Shown here: piece after piece, positions 1 to 8,485 of the stretch
How the letters are laid out: every line of letters begins with the position of its first letter
Position numbering within the stretch: position 1 is the stretch's first letter
Origin: Vitreoscilla sp.
GTDB taxonomy: Bacteria; Pseudomonadota; Gammaproteobacteria; Burkholderiales; Burkholderiaceae_C
DNA: 64,000 nucleotides
NCBI GenBank assembly: GCA_018780145.1
Contig: JADMKA010000087.1
Span: forward strand, 1-64,000
Direction of reading: 5' to 3'
Made by a program: the position numbers and the translations under genes
Notes under the pieces: generated by a model
Told to the model about the DNA's origin: nothing
Database searches by the model: none
The model's input: only the letters and a program-made list of their open reading frames with translations

Positions 1-54
1 GGTGAAGGCGTCAGGACCTAAACCTGGTGCGTCTACCAATTTCGCCACCCGCGC
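1..54 (-). tRNA. tRNA-Leu (anticodon UAG), 5' portion only
   Basis: Read on the minus strand from base 54, the sequence begins GCGCGGGTGGCGAAAT and continues through a D-loop of the class II leucine type (TTGGTAGACGCA) into an anticodon arm whose seven-base loop is TTTAGGT, giving anticodon UAG. The window begins before the variable arm is complete, so the 3' half with its T-arm and acceptor strand lies outside. The match to bacterial tRNA-Leu(UAG) is by recognition. The anticodon stem shows one C/A mismatch at its outermost pair. Confidence 0.88.
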
Positions 55-188
55 TGGGAAAGTCTCGGGCCACCGGGCGGGCGCGCCCGCCTGCCCTGCT
101 CAGCCTCCGAATGGATTGGTGTTGGCGCAGGCTGCCCAGAGGGCCGCCCGCGCCAGGCGAACCGGTAAACCGCGTATTCTACTGGCCC

Positions 189-3100
189 TCAGGGCGCGCC
201 ACGCCGGACGCGGAACCAGGCCGCATACATGGCCGGCAAGGCCAGCAGCGTCAGCACCGTCGCGACGATCAGGCCGCCCATGATGGCAACCGCCATCGGG
301 CCCCAGAAAACGCTGCGCGACAAGGGGATCATGGCCAGCACCGCCGCCGCCGCGGTCAGCACGATGGGGCGGAACCTTCGCACCGCGGATTCGACAATGG
401 CGTCCCAGCTCGGCACGCCCCGGCTGCGGTCTTGCTCGATCTGGTCGATCAGGATCACCGAATTGCGCATGATCATCCCCACCAGGGCAATGAACCCCAG
501 CAAGGCGACGAACCCGAAGGGCTGCCCCAGCAGCAGCAGCGCCCCGGCCACACCGGCGATGCCGAGCGGCGCGGTGAGAACCACCAGAACGGCACGCGAG
601 AAGCTCTGCAACTGCAGCATCAGCAGCGTCAGCATGATGAAGCCCATCAGCGGTGCGCCCGCAATGATCGAGCTGGTGCCCTTGGAGCTTTCGGCCACGG
701 CACCAGCGATCTCGATGTCCATGCCCTCAGGCAAGCGATCGCGCAGCTTGGCCAGCTCCGGCCAGACCTCCTTGGTCACGGTGGCCCCCTGCACGCCCTC
801 GACCACATCGCCCTGCACGGTCACGGCGTACTTGCGGCCTTCGCGCCACAGCACGCCCGGCTCCCAGCCGAAACCGACCTGGGCGATCTGCGTCAGCGGG
901 ATGCTGCGGCCGGTGGTGGTGGGCAGGTAGGCACTGCCGAGGTCGGTGATCGCGTTGCGTTCGTCGGCCGGTTGGCGCAGCACGATGTCGATCAGGCGGT
1001 CGTTCTCGCGGTACTGGCCGATGGTGCTGCCCGACAGCATCACCCGCGAGGCCTGGGCGATGGCCTGGCTGGAAACACCCAGCGCACGTGCCTTGTCCTG
1101 ATCCACCTCGAGCCGGAGCGACTTGACCTGTTCGTTCCAGTTGTCGTTCACCCCGCGCATGCTGGGATTGGCGCGCAGAATGGCCTTGGCCTCCTCGGCC
1201 CAGTGGCGGGTGACCTCCATGTCAGGCCCGACCACGCGGAACTGCACCGGATACGGCACCGGCGGGCCGTTCGGCAACAGCTTGATGCGCCCGCGCACCT
1301 CGGGAAACTCGGTGGCCAGGATCTCCGGCAGGCGCTTGCGGATGACCTCGCGGTCACGCAATGTCTTTGGCAGCAGGATGAACTGAGTGACGTTGGGCTG
1401 CGGGAAGATCTGGTCAAGAGGCAGGTAGAAACGCGGCACGCCGCTGCCGATCCATGCACTCACGGTGTCCATGCCGGGCTCGGTGGCCATGCGTTTCTCG
1501 AAGCGCCGCGCCACCTCGCCGGTGGACTGGATGGTCGAGCCCTCGGGCAGCCACAGGTCGACCAGGATCTCGGGCCGGCTCGAATCCGGGAAGAACTGCT
1601 GCTGCACGCGGCCCATGCCGACAATCCCCAGCGCGAAGGTCAGCAAGGTGATGCCGATGGTGGCCCAGCGGTGCTCGACGCACCAATCCACCACCTTGCG
1701 GAAGCGGCTGTAGAACGGGGTGTCGAAGAGTTCGTGCGCCTCGCCCTCGTGGGTCTTGCGGGTCTTCAACAGCCAGGCGCCCAGGAACGGCACGAAGTAG
1801 ACCGAGACCAGCCAGGAGATCACCAGCGCGGCCGAGGTGACCGCGAAGATCGCGAAGGTGTACTCGCCGGTGACCGACTTCGCCAGGCCGATCGGCAGGA
1901 AGCCAGCGGCGGTGATCAGCGTGCCGGTCAGCATCGGCATCGAGGTCACGTCATAGGCATGGGTGGCCGCGCTCATGCGGTCGTAGCCCTCCTCCAGCTT
2001 GCGCACCATCATCTCGACCGCGATGATGGCGTCATCCACCAGCAGGCCCAGCGCGATGATCAGCGAGCCCAGCGAGATCTTGTGCAGGCCGACGCCCCAA
2101 TAGAACATGGTCACGAAGGTGATGGCCAGCACCAAGGGAATGGTGATGCCCACCACCATGCCCGGCCAGATGTCCACCCGCAGCGGCTTCAGGTGCAGGC
2201 CCAGGCTCAGGAAGCTGACGGCCAGCACGATCACCACCGCCTCGATCAGTACGCCGATGAACTCGCCCACGGACCGCGAGACGGCCTTGGGCTGGTCCTG
2301 GATCTGCTGCAGTTCCACACCGATCGGCAGGCGTGCCTTGATCTCGGCCGTCTTGGCCTGCAAGGCCTTGCCCAGGTCGATGATGTCGCCACCCTTGGCC
2401 ATCGAGACACCCATCGCGATGACCGCCTGGCCCTGGTGGCGGACCATCGTGGTGGGCGGGTCGACGTACTCGCGCCGGATGTCCGCCAGGTCACCCAGGC
2501 GCAGCGAGCTCGCCACGCCGGTGGCCGGGTTCACCGCACGGATCGGCAACTGGCGCAGCTGCTCCACCGAGGTGAAGGCGCCCGCCACGCGCACCTGCAG
2601 GTTCTGCGTGCCGGCGTTCAAGGTGCCAGCGCCCTCGACGGCGTTCTGCGCGTTGAGCTGCGCGATGACCTGGTTGAAATCCAGCCCGAGCTGGGCCAGG
2701 CGCTTCTGAGAGATCTCGACGAAGACCTTCTCGGCCTGCACGCCGAACAGCTCCACCTTGGCCACGTTGGGGACACGCAGCATCTGCGAGCGCACATCCT
2801 CGGCGTACTGGCGCAGTTCCTCGGTGCTGAAGCCATCGGCCGACAAGGCGTAGATCGACCCGTAGACGTCGCCGAAGTCGTCGTTGAAGAACGGGCCGAT
2901 CACGCCGGCGGGCAGCGTGCCCCGCATGTCGCCGACCTTCTTGCGCACCTGGTACCAGACGTCGCTGACCTCCTTGGGAGGCGACGAGTCCTTCAGCTGC
3001 AGGATGGTCAGCGACTCACCCGGCTTGGTGTAGCTGCGGATGACATCCGAGTGCGGCACCTCCTGCAGCGTGCGCTCGATCTTGTCGGTCACCTGCTCGG

Positions 3101-3305
3101 CGATCTGCTGCGCCGACGCCCCCGGCCAAAAGACCTGCACCACCATCGCGCGGAAGGTGAAGGGCGGGTCCTCGTCCTGCCCCAGCTGGAAGTAGGCCGC
3201 CAGGCCCAGCACCATCAGCACCACCATCAGGTAGCGGGTCAGCGGCGCGTGCTCGAGCGCCCAGCGGGAGATGTTGAAACGCGAGCCTTGTGGAATATCG
3301 CTCAT
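189..3305 (-). CDS. RND-family efflux pump, inner-membrane permease subunit
   Basis: This 1038-residue protein is a proton-driven resistance-nodulation-division transporter that would expel hydrophobic compounds through a periplasmic adaptor and an outer-membrane channel. It has the family layout: a first membrane helix at about residues 22-40, a large periplasmic loop, a helix bundle from about 345, a second loop from about 560, and a final bundle. The paired aspartates of the proton relay are D424-D425 in the motif GLLVDDAII. I chose ATG 3305, preceded by GAGGA; a longer frame to 3356 adds only 17 unconserved residues. It lies 22 bp after the adaptor gene, so the two form one operon. No outer-membrane channel gene is present. 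Substrate cannot be read from the sequence. Confidence 0.93.
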   Translation of the reverse strand: MSDIPQGSRFNISRWALEHAPLTRYLMVVLMVLGLAAYFQLGQDEDPPFTFRAMVVQVFWPGASAQQIAEQVTDKIERTLQEVPHSDVIRSYTKPGESLTILQLKDSSPPKEVSDVWYQVRKKVGDMRGTLPAGVIGPFFNDDFGDVYGSIYALSADGFSTEELRQYAEDVRSQMLRVPNVAKVELFGVQAEKVFVEISQKRLAQLGLDFNQVIAQLNAQNAVEGAGTLNAGTQNLQVRVAGAFTSVEQLRQLPIRAVNPATGVASSLRLGDLADIRREYVDPPTTMVRHQGQAVIAMGVSMAKGGDIIDLGKALQAKTAEIKARLPIGVELQQIQDQPKAVSRSVGEFIGVLIEAVVIVLAVSFLSLGLHLKPLRVDIWPGMVVGITIPLVLAITFVTMFYWGVGLHKISLGSLIIALGLLVDDAIIAVEMMVRKLEEGYDRMSAATHAYDVTSMPMLTGTLITAAGFLPIGLAKSVTGEYTFAIFAVTSAALVISWLVSVYFVPFLGAWLLKTRKTHEGEAHELFDTPFYSRFRKVVDWCVEHRWATIGITLLTFALGIVGMGRVQQQFFPDSSRPEILVDLWLPEGSTIQSTGEVARRFEKRMATEPGMDTVSAWIGSGVPRFYLPLDQIFPQPNVTQFILLPKTLRDREVIRKRLPEILATEFPEVRGRIKLLPNGPPVPYPVQFRVVGPDMEVTRHWAEEAKAILRANPSMRGVNDNWNEQVKSLRLEVDQDKARALGVSSQAIAQASRVMLSGSTIGQYRENDRLIDIVLRQPADERNAITDLGSAYLPTTTGRSIPLTQIAQVGFGWEPGVLWREGRKYAVTVQGDVVEGVQGATVTKEVWPELAKLRDRLPEGMDIEIAGAVAESSKGTSSIIAGAPLMGFIMLTLLMLQLQSFSRAVLVVLTAPLGIAGVAGALLLLGQPFGFVALLGFIALVGMIMRNSVILIDQIEQDRSRGVPSWDAIVESAVRRFRPIVLTAAAAVLAMIPLSRSVFWGPMAVAIMGGLIVATVLTLLALPAMYAAWFRVRRGAP

Positions 3306-3327
3306 GGTCGTGTCCGTCCTCGAGGGC

Positions 3328-4461
3328 TCAGCGCGCGGCAGCGGAAGCCGCTGCAAGGGCCGACTTCGCGCCAGGCGCGACGGCCTCGACGAATGACTTG
3401 ACCTTCAGCCCCGGTGTCAGCACGTGCGTGCCGGCCACCACCACCTCGTCGCCTGGCTTGATGCCCGCTGTCACGACCACCGTGTTGCCGTCGGCGCCGG
3501 CCACGGCCACCGGCTGCGGCCGCACGGTCATGGCCTGCTTGTCGAGCACCCAGACGACCGACTTGCCCTGCGCTTCAGCCACCGCCGTCAGAGGCAACCG
3601 GATCACGCCGGCCACGGCCGGGTTGGTGACCTTCAGGGTGGCCGTCTGGCCCAGACGCACCGGCGCGCTGCCCAGATCCGCCTTGACCTGGAACGTGCGG
3701 GTGACCGGGTCCGCAGCGGCGGACACCTCGCGCACGGTGGCAGGCAGCAGCTCGCCGCTCCCCCACATCTGCAGGCTTACCCCGCCGGCCTGGCCCAGCA
3801 ACTGGCGCAGGGCGCCGACCCGGTCCTCCGGCACAGCGAAAACGGCATCGCGCGGGCCGTCGTGCGCCAGCCGGACCACCGGGGTGCCCGCACTGACGAC
3901 CTGGCCCGGTTCGGCGTCGACGGCCGTCACCACCCCGGCGGCTCCCGCCACCAGCGTGGCATAACCCGCCTGGTTGCCCTGCACGGAAGCCTGCGCCTTG
4001 GCCTGGTCGAGCTGGGCTCGGGCCGTCTTCACCGCCGTGTCGCGACGCTCCAGTTCGGCGGCGCCGATGAAGCCCTGGTCGCGCAATTCCTTGAATCGCT
4101 TGTAGTCGGCATTGACCTGATCGAGGTTGGTCTGTGCGGCTGCCAAGGCGGCGCGTGCAGCCTCCTGGCCCAGCCGCAGATCCTGCCCGTCCAGTTGCGC
4201 CAGAACCTGCCCGGCCCGTACCGTGTCTCCCAGGTTCACCGCGCGGCTCTGCAGCTTGCCGGCCACCCGGAAACCCAGCCGCGACTCGGTTCGCGCCTTG
4301 ATTTCGGCGGCGTAGTCATGGGTGGCGGCGGTCGACCCGCTGCTCACCGTGACCGTGCGGACTGCGCGCACCGGTTCGGGCGCGGCCTCCTTCTTGGCGC
4401 AACCCGCCAACAGCAAGAGGGGCAGGCTGAACATGACGGCAAGGGACCGGGTGTGCTTCAT
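3328..4461 (-). CDS. RND efflux pump periplasmic adaptor (membrane fusion lipoprotein)
   Basis: The 377-residue protein has a lipoprotein signal peptide with a hydrophobic core followed by LLLLAGC, so C21 is the expected lipidated residue. The mature part has the HlyD/AcrA layout: a lipoyl half-domain, an alpha-helical hairpin around residues 100-165, the second lipoyl half (AGAAGVVTAVDAEPGQVV), then a beta-barrel and a membrane-proximal domain. It would link the permease to an outer-membrane channel. I chose ATG 4461 because it gives a proper lipoprotein leader; an upstream TTG at 4494 would overlap the operator described below. It is the first gene of the pump operon. Confidence 0.92.
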   Translation of the reverse strand: MKHTRSLAVMFSLPLLLLAGCAKKEAAPEPVRAVRTVTVSSGSTAATHDYAAEIKARTESRLGFRVAGKLQSRAVNLGDTVRAGQVLAQLDGQDLRLGQEAARAALAAAQTNLDQVNADYKRFKELRDQGFIGAAELERRDTAVKTARAQLDQAKAQASVQGNQAGYATLVAGAAGVVTAVDAEPGQVVSAGTPVVRLAHDGPRDAVFAVPEDRVGALRQLLGQAGGVSLQMWGSGELLPATVREVSAAADPVTRTFQVKADLGSAPVRLGQTATLKVTNPAVAGVIRLPLTAVAEAQGKSVVWVLDKQAMTVRPQPVAVAGADGNTVVVTAGIKPGDEVVVAGTHVLTPGLKVKSFVEAVAPGAKSALAAASAAAR

Positions 4462-4493
4462 GGCGGAGCTCGGAGAAATGGCGACCGAATGCA

Positions 4494-4517
4494 ATTACTG
4501 ACTGACTGGTCAGTAAT
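4494..4517. promoter_or_regulatory. TetR-type operator upstream of the efflux operon
   Basis: A perfect inverted repeat with nine-base arms, ATTACTGAC and GTCAGTAAT, flanks a six-base centre TGACTG. This resembles operators of TetR/AcrR-family repressors of efflux pumps. It lies 33 bp upstream of the adaptor start and 80 bp before hpnC, so it could act on either side. No TetR gene is adjacent; a regulator encoded elsewhere is inferred. Confidence 0.7.
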
Positions 4518-4596
4518 ATAGATTCACTCCTGATCCTCGTCAATGCCCGTCGGCAGCGGACGTGCGAAGCCGGCCGCCGGGCACAATCGCGCCCCT

Positions 4597-5433
4597 GTGA
4601 GCGTCGAGCATTACGAAAACTTCCCGGTGGCCTCCTGGCTGTGCCCACCCGAATTGCGGCCGCCGATCACCGCCATCTACCACTTCGCGCGCACCGCCGA
4701 CGACATCGCCGACGAGGGCGATGCGCCCGCAGCCGAGCGCCGGGACACCCTGAACGCGTACCGGCGGGAACTGGCCCGGGTGGCACAGGGCGCGCAGCCG
4801 GGCGCCCGCTGGGCGCAGGTCTTCGAGCCCCTGGCCGCGGCGATGCGCAGCCACCGCCTGCCCGTGCCCGCCCTGGACGACCTGCTCGACGCCTTCCAGC
4901 AGGACACCGGCAATCCCATTTACCCCGACCGCGCTTCCCTGCAAGACTACTGCCGGCGCTCCGCCAACCCGGTGGGCCGCCTGCTGCTGCACCTCTATCG
5001 CGTCGACGACATGAGCTCGCTCCGCCAGTCGGACGCGATCTGCACCGCACTTCAACTCATCAACTTCTGGCAGGACCTGAGCGTGGACCTGCCTCGCGGC
5101 CGCCGCTATGTGCCGCAATCCGACGCGGCACGCCATGGACTGGACACCTTGGCGCTGCGTGCCGGTCATTCCACGGCGGCCGAACGCGCCCTGGTGCGCG
5201 ACCTGTGCCTTTGGGCCGAAGGCCTGATGCGCGACGGGGCACCGCTGGTGCACACCCTGCCAGGGCGCGCTGGCTGGGAGCTGCGCCTGGTGGTCCAGGG
5301 AGGCTTGCGGATTCTTGAGAAAATCGCCCAGATGGACCACGACACCTTGTTGCGCCGCCCGGCCCTGACCACCTGGGACGGGCTCCCGATGCTGTGGCGT
5401 GCTGCCACCGCGATGCGCAGCACCGCCGCATGA
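4597..5433 (+). CDS. hpnC: squalene synthase HpnC
   Basis: HpnC is a trans-isoprenyl diphosphate synthase-like enzyme. In bacteria with the HpnCDE route it turns presqualene diphosphate into hydroxysqualene, the step before HpnE. The 278-residue protein carries both Asp-rich metal-binding regions: FARTADDIADEGD near residue 35 and LINFWQDLSVDLPRGR near residue 160. I chose GTG 4597, since conserved sequence (VEHYENFPVASWL) starts directly after it; the frame extends to ATG 4543 without recognisable sequence. It heads an hpnC-hpnD-hpnE cluster on the plus strand. No squalene-hopene cyclase is in the window, so whether the squalene goes to hopanoids is not shown here. Confidence 0.9.
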   Translation: MSVEHYENFPVASWLCPPELRPPITAIYHFARTADDIADEGDAPAAERRDTLNAYRRELARVAQGAQPGARWAQVFEPLAAAMRSHRLPVPALDDLLDAFQQDTGNPIYPDRASLQDYCRRSANPVGRLLLHLYRVDDMSSLRQSDAICTALQLINFWQDLSVDLPRGRRYVPQSDAARHGLDTLALRAGHSTAAERALVRDLCLWAEGLMRDGAPLVHTLPGRAGWELRLVVQGGLRILEKIAQMDHDTLLRRPALTTWDGLPMLWRAATAMRSTAA

Positions 5434-5491
5434 GCGCGCCGGGCCGCTTCCACGCGCTCATCCCGAAGCGCGCAGCGCGGAGGATGGGCCC

Positions 5492-6340
5492 GTGAGCCCT
5501 GAGCAGTACGCGCAGAACAAGGCGGCCGGCAGCGGCTCGTCCTTCTACTACGCCTTCATGTTCCTGCCGCCGCCACGGCGCGCGGCGATCACCGCCTTCT
5601 ACGCCTTCTGCCGCGAGGTGGACGACGTGGTCGACGAGGTGCACGACCCACAGGTCGCACGCACCAAGCTGGCCTGGTGGCGCAACGAGGTGGCCCAGGC
5701 CTACGCCGGCGCGCCGCACCACCCGGTGATGCAGGCGCTGATGCCGCTGGCCGCCGACCACGCCATCGAGGCCCGCCACCTCGACGCCGTCATCACAGGC
5801 TGCGAGATGGACCTGACGCAGAACCGGTTCCTGGACTTCACCGCACTCCAGGGCTACTGCCACCTGGTCGCTGGGGTGGTCGGCGAGGTCGCCTGCAACA
5901 TCTTTGGTCGGCAGGAGGCGGCCACCGTCGACTACGCCCACAAGCTCGGCCTGGCCATGCAATTGACCAACATCATCCGGGATGTGGGTGAAGACGCACG
6001 CCGTGGCCGCATCTACCTGCCGATCAACGAACTGCAGCGGTTCGACGTCAAGGCCCACGAACTGCTGAAGCGCGATGCCCCTTGGGGCTACAGCGACCGC
6101 TTCCAGGCTCTGATGCACTTCCAGGCCGAACGTGCCCACGCCTTGTATGACGAGGCCTTCGACCTGTTGCCCGAGGCCGATCGCACCACCCAGAAGCCCG
6201 GCCTGATGATGGCCAACATCTACCGGACATTGCTGGTCGAGATCGAGCGAGGTGGTTTCCAGGTCCTGCATCAACGGACCTCGTTGACGCCACTGCGCAA
6301 GCTCTGGATCGCCGCGCGGACACACTGGCGTGGCCGTTGA
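5492..6340 (+). CDS. hpnD: presqualene diphosphate synthase HpnD
   Basis: HpnD condenses two farnesyl diphosphates to presqualene diphosphate, the first committed step of squalene synthesis. The 282-residue protein has the two Asp-rich motifs of the family, FCREVDDVVDEVHD near residue 40 and QLTNIIRDVGEDARRGR near residue 155, and the conserved opening PEQYAQNKAAGSGSSFYY. I chose GTG 5492, preceded at seven bases by GGAGGA. It follows hpnC by 58 bp and overlaps hpnE by 11 bp, which suggests translational coupling. It is a paralogue of hpnC, as is usual in this cluster. Confidence 0.93.
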   Translation: MSPEQYAQNKAAGSGSSFYYAFMFLPPPRRAAITAFYAFCREVDDVVDEVHDPQVARTKLAWWRNEVAQAYAGAPHHPVMQALMPLAADHAIEARHLDAVITGCEMDLTQNRFLDFTALQGYCHLVAGVVGEVACNIFGRQEAATVDYAHKLGLAMQLTNIIRDVGEDARRGRIYLPINELQRFDVKAHELLKRDAPWGYSDRFQALMHFQAERAHALYDEAFDLLPEADRTTQKPGLMMANIYRTLLVEIERGGFQVLHQRTSLTPLRKLWIAARTHWRGR

Positions 6341-7619
6341 GCCGATCGGGTCGAAGACCACGCCGCCACGCCGGGTCGCCGTGGTCGGTGCCGGATGGGC
6401 CGGGCTCGCCGCCGCGGTTCGTGCCACCGAGCAAGGCCATGCAGTGACACTGTTCGATATGGCAGCCCACGCTGGTGGCCGCGCGCGCTCGGTGACCCAT
6501 GCCGGCCAGACCATGGACAACGGCCAACACATCCTGATCGGCGCCTACCGCGACACCTTGGCGCTGATGCGGGCTGTGGGCGTCGACCTGGATCAGGTGC
6601 TGCACCGGCAGGCCCTGTCGCTTCGTTACCCGGATGGAACCGGCCTGCGCCTGCCCCCCGGCAACGCCCTGCCGGCTTTCGTGCGCGGTGTCTGGGCCTG
6701 GCGGGATCTGCGGCCGGGCGAACGATTGCGCCTGCTCATGCTGGCCGCCAAGTGGCGCCTACAGGGGTTCCGGTGCGCACCGGGCACCACCGTGTCCGAA
6801 CTGGCACGGCATTGCCCGCCGATGGCCTACCGCGATCTGCTGGAGCCCCTGTGTGTGGCGGCGCTGAACACGCCGGCCGAACGGGCCAGCGCACAGGTGC
6901 TGCTGACCGTCCTGCGCGACGCGTTGTTCAGTGGCCCGGGGTCGTCCGACCTGCTGTTGCCCAAGGCTCCCCTGGACCGCCTGTTTCCGGCACCCGCGCT
7001 GGACTGGCTGCGCCGGCACGGCGCCACGCTGCAAATGGGTCATCGGGTCATGGGCCTGGATCTGGCCCCAGGGCGTGTCGAGATCGACGGACTGAGCTTC
7101 GATCACGTGATCCTGGCTGCACCGCCCAACGAAGCGGCCCGCCTGATGGCGCCGATCGCGCCAGCCTGGAGCCAGGTGGCCGCCTCGTTCAGCTATCAAC
7201 CCATCGTGACGGCCTGGATCCGGGCGCCTGGGCTGACCTGGCCCGAGCCGATGACGGCGCTGCGTGCCGACGGCCTGCGCCCGGCGCAGTTCGCCTTCCA
7301 CCTTGGCGCTCTCGGCGGCCCCGCGGACACCTACGCGCTGGTCATCAGCGGGGCCGAGCGCTGGGTCGACGAGGGCGCCGAGGCAACCCGCCAGGCGTTG
7401 CTGGCGCAATGGGCCGAGCAATTCAGCGGGCCTGTCGACTGGTTGGGCAGCCGCACCGAGAAGCGGGCCACCTTCGCCTGCACACCGGCATTGGTTCGAC
7501 CGGGTTCGCGCCCGCACGCCCGCATCAGCGCAGCCGGCGACCATGTCCAGGGGCCCTACCCCGCGACGCTCGAGGGCGCCGTGCGTTCCGGTCTGGCAGC
7601 TGTGGCCGCCATCGCCTGA
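6330..7619 (+). CDS. hpnE: hydroxysqualene dehydroxylase HpnE
   Basis: HpnE is a FAD-dependent amine-oxidase-fold enzyme that reduces hydroxysqualene to squalene, completing the HpnCDE route. The 429-residue protein starts with a dinucleotide-binding fold (VAVVGAGWAGLAAAV at about residue 16) and a GG doublet with conserved Arg (AGGRAR), and ends with a second FAD contact (AAGDHVQGPYPATLEGAVRSG). I chose GTG 6330, which overlaps the end of hpnD by 11 bp. The 98-bp gap after it before the IclR gene shows no clear terminator. Confidence 0.9.
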   Translation: MAVEPIGSKTTPPRRVAVVGAGWAGLAAAVRATEQGHAVTLFDMAAHAGGRARSVTHAGQTMDNGQHILIGAYRDTLALMRAVGVDLDQVLHRQALSLRYPDGTGLRLPPGNALPAFVRGVWAWRDLRPGERLRLLMLAAKWRLQGFRCAPGTTVSELARHCPPMAYRDLLEPLCVAALNTPAERASAQVLLTVLRDALFSGPGSSDLLLPKAPLDRLFPAPALDWLRRHGATLQMGHRVMGLDLAPGRVEIDGLSFDHVILAAPPNEAARLMAPIAPAWSQVAASFSYQPIVTAWIRAPGLTWPEPMTALRADGLRPAQFAFHLGALGGPADTYALVISGAERWVDEGAEATRQALLAQWAEQFSGPVDWLGSRTEKRATFACTPALVRPGSRPHARISAAGDHVQGPYPATLEGAVRSGLAAVAAIA

Positions 7620-7717
7620 AGCCGGCGCGCAACAACGCCTCACGGCTTGTTGATGATTCCAGATGGACAGCACGCATTTCGCCATGCAAAAATCGCGGGC
7701 ATCCAGGAATCATCACG

Positions 7718-8485
7718 ATGACCAAGAAGGATCCTTCGACACCGAGCATCCAGGTGCTCGCACGCGCCTTCGGCCTGCTGGACGTGCTGGCGGCGCACCA
7801 GGACCCGGTCTCCCTCAAGGAGTTGAGCGAGCGCACCGGCCTGCACCCCTCCACCGCCCACCGCATCCTCAACGACCTGGCCGCCGGCCGCTTCGTCGAT
7901 CGGCCCGAGGCCGGCAGCTACCGGCTGGGCATGCGGATGCTGGAACTCGGCAACCTGGTGAAGGCCCGGCTGGATGTGCGCGACGCCGCGTTGGCGCCGA
8001 TGCGTGAGTTGCACAAGCTGACCCACCAGCCGGTGAACCTCTCCGTCCGCCAGGGAGACGAGATTGTCTACATCGAGCGAACCTACAGCGAACGCTCCGG
8101 CATGCAGGTGGTTCGTGCGGTGGGCGGCCGTGCGCCCCTGCACCTGACCTCGGTGGGCAAACTGTTCCTGGCCCACGACGACCCGCAGCGTGTGCGGGCC
8201 TACGCCACGCGCACCGGGTTGGCCGGTCACACCCGTAACAGCCTGACCGACTTGCCGGCGCTCGAACGCGAGCTGACCGCCGTGCGCCGCAACGCGTCGG
8301 CCCGCGACGATGAGGAACTGGAGTTGGGCGTGCGCTGCATGGCCGCCGGGATCTACGATGACCAGGGCAAGCTGGTGGCGGGCCTGTCGATCTCCGCGCC
8401 GGCCGACCGCCTGGAGGAAACCTGGATGGAGCGGGTCAAGTCGACAGCCGCCCAGATCTCGGCGGCACTCGGCCACCGAGCCTGA
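7718..8485 (+). CDS. IclR-family transcriptional regulator
   Basis: The 255-residue protein has the two IclR domains: an N-terminal winged helix (about residues 8-70, with LKELSERTGLHPSTAHRIL as the recognition region) and a C-terminal ligand-binding domain ending in the family signature region AAGIYDDQGKLVAGLSISAP. IclR proteins control catabolic or stress genes in response to small aromatic or organic acids; the target here cannot be read, as no catabolic operon adjoins it. I chose ATG 7718, nine bases after AGGA. Its stop codon directly abuts the stop of the convergent endopeptidase gene. Confidence 0.92.
   Translation: MTKKDPSTPSIQVLARAFGLLDVLAAHQDPVSLKELSERTGLHPSTAHRILNDLAAGRFVDRPEAGSYRLGMRMLELGNLVKARLDVRDAALAPMRELHKLTHQPVNLSVRQGDEIVYIERTYSERSGMQVVRAVGGRAPLHLTSVGKLFLAHDDPQRVRAYATRTGLAGHTRNSLTDLPALERELTAVRRNASARDDEELELGVRCMAAGIYDDQGKLVAGLSISAPADRLEETWMERVKSTAAQISAALGHRA

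Noticed and set aside
27-3401. A 1124-residue open frame on the plus strand antisense to the RND permease
   Set aside because: It mirrors the high-GC codon pattern of the true gene, is His/Gln/Arg/Asp-rich with no domain, and the opposite strand encodes a full RND protein with motifs.
6395-7717. N-terminal extension of the IclR frame over hpnE
   Set aside because: The frame is open by chance in GC-rich DNA; IclR homology starts at ATG 7718 with its own ribosome site.
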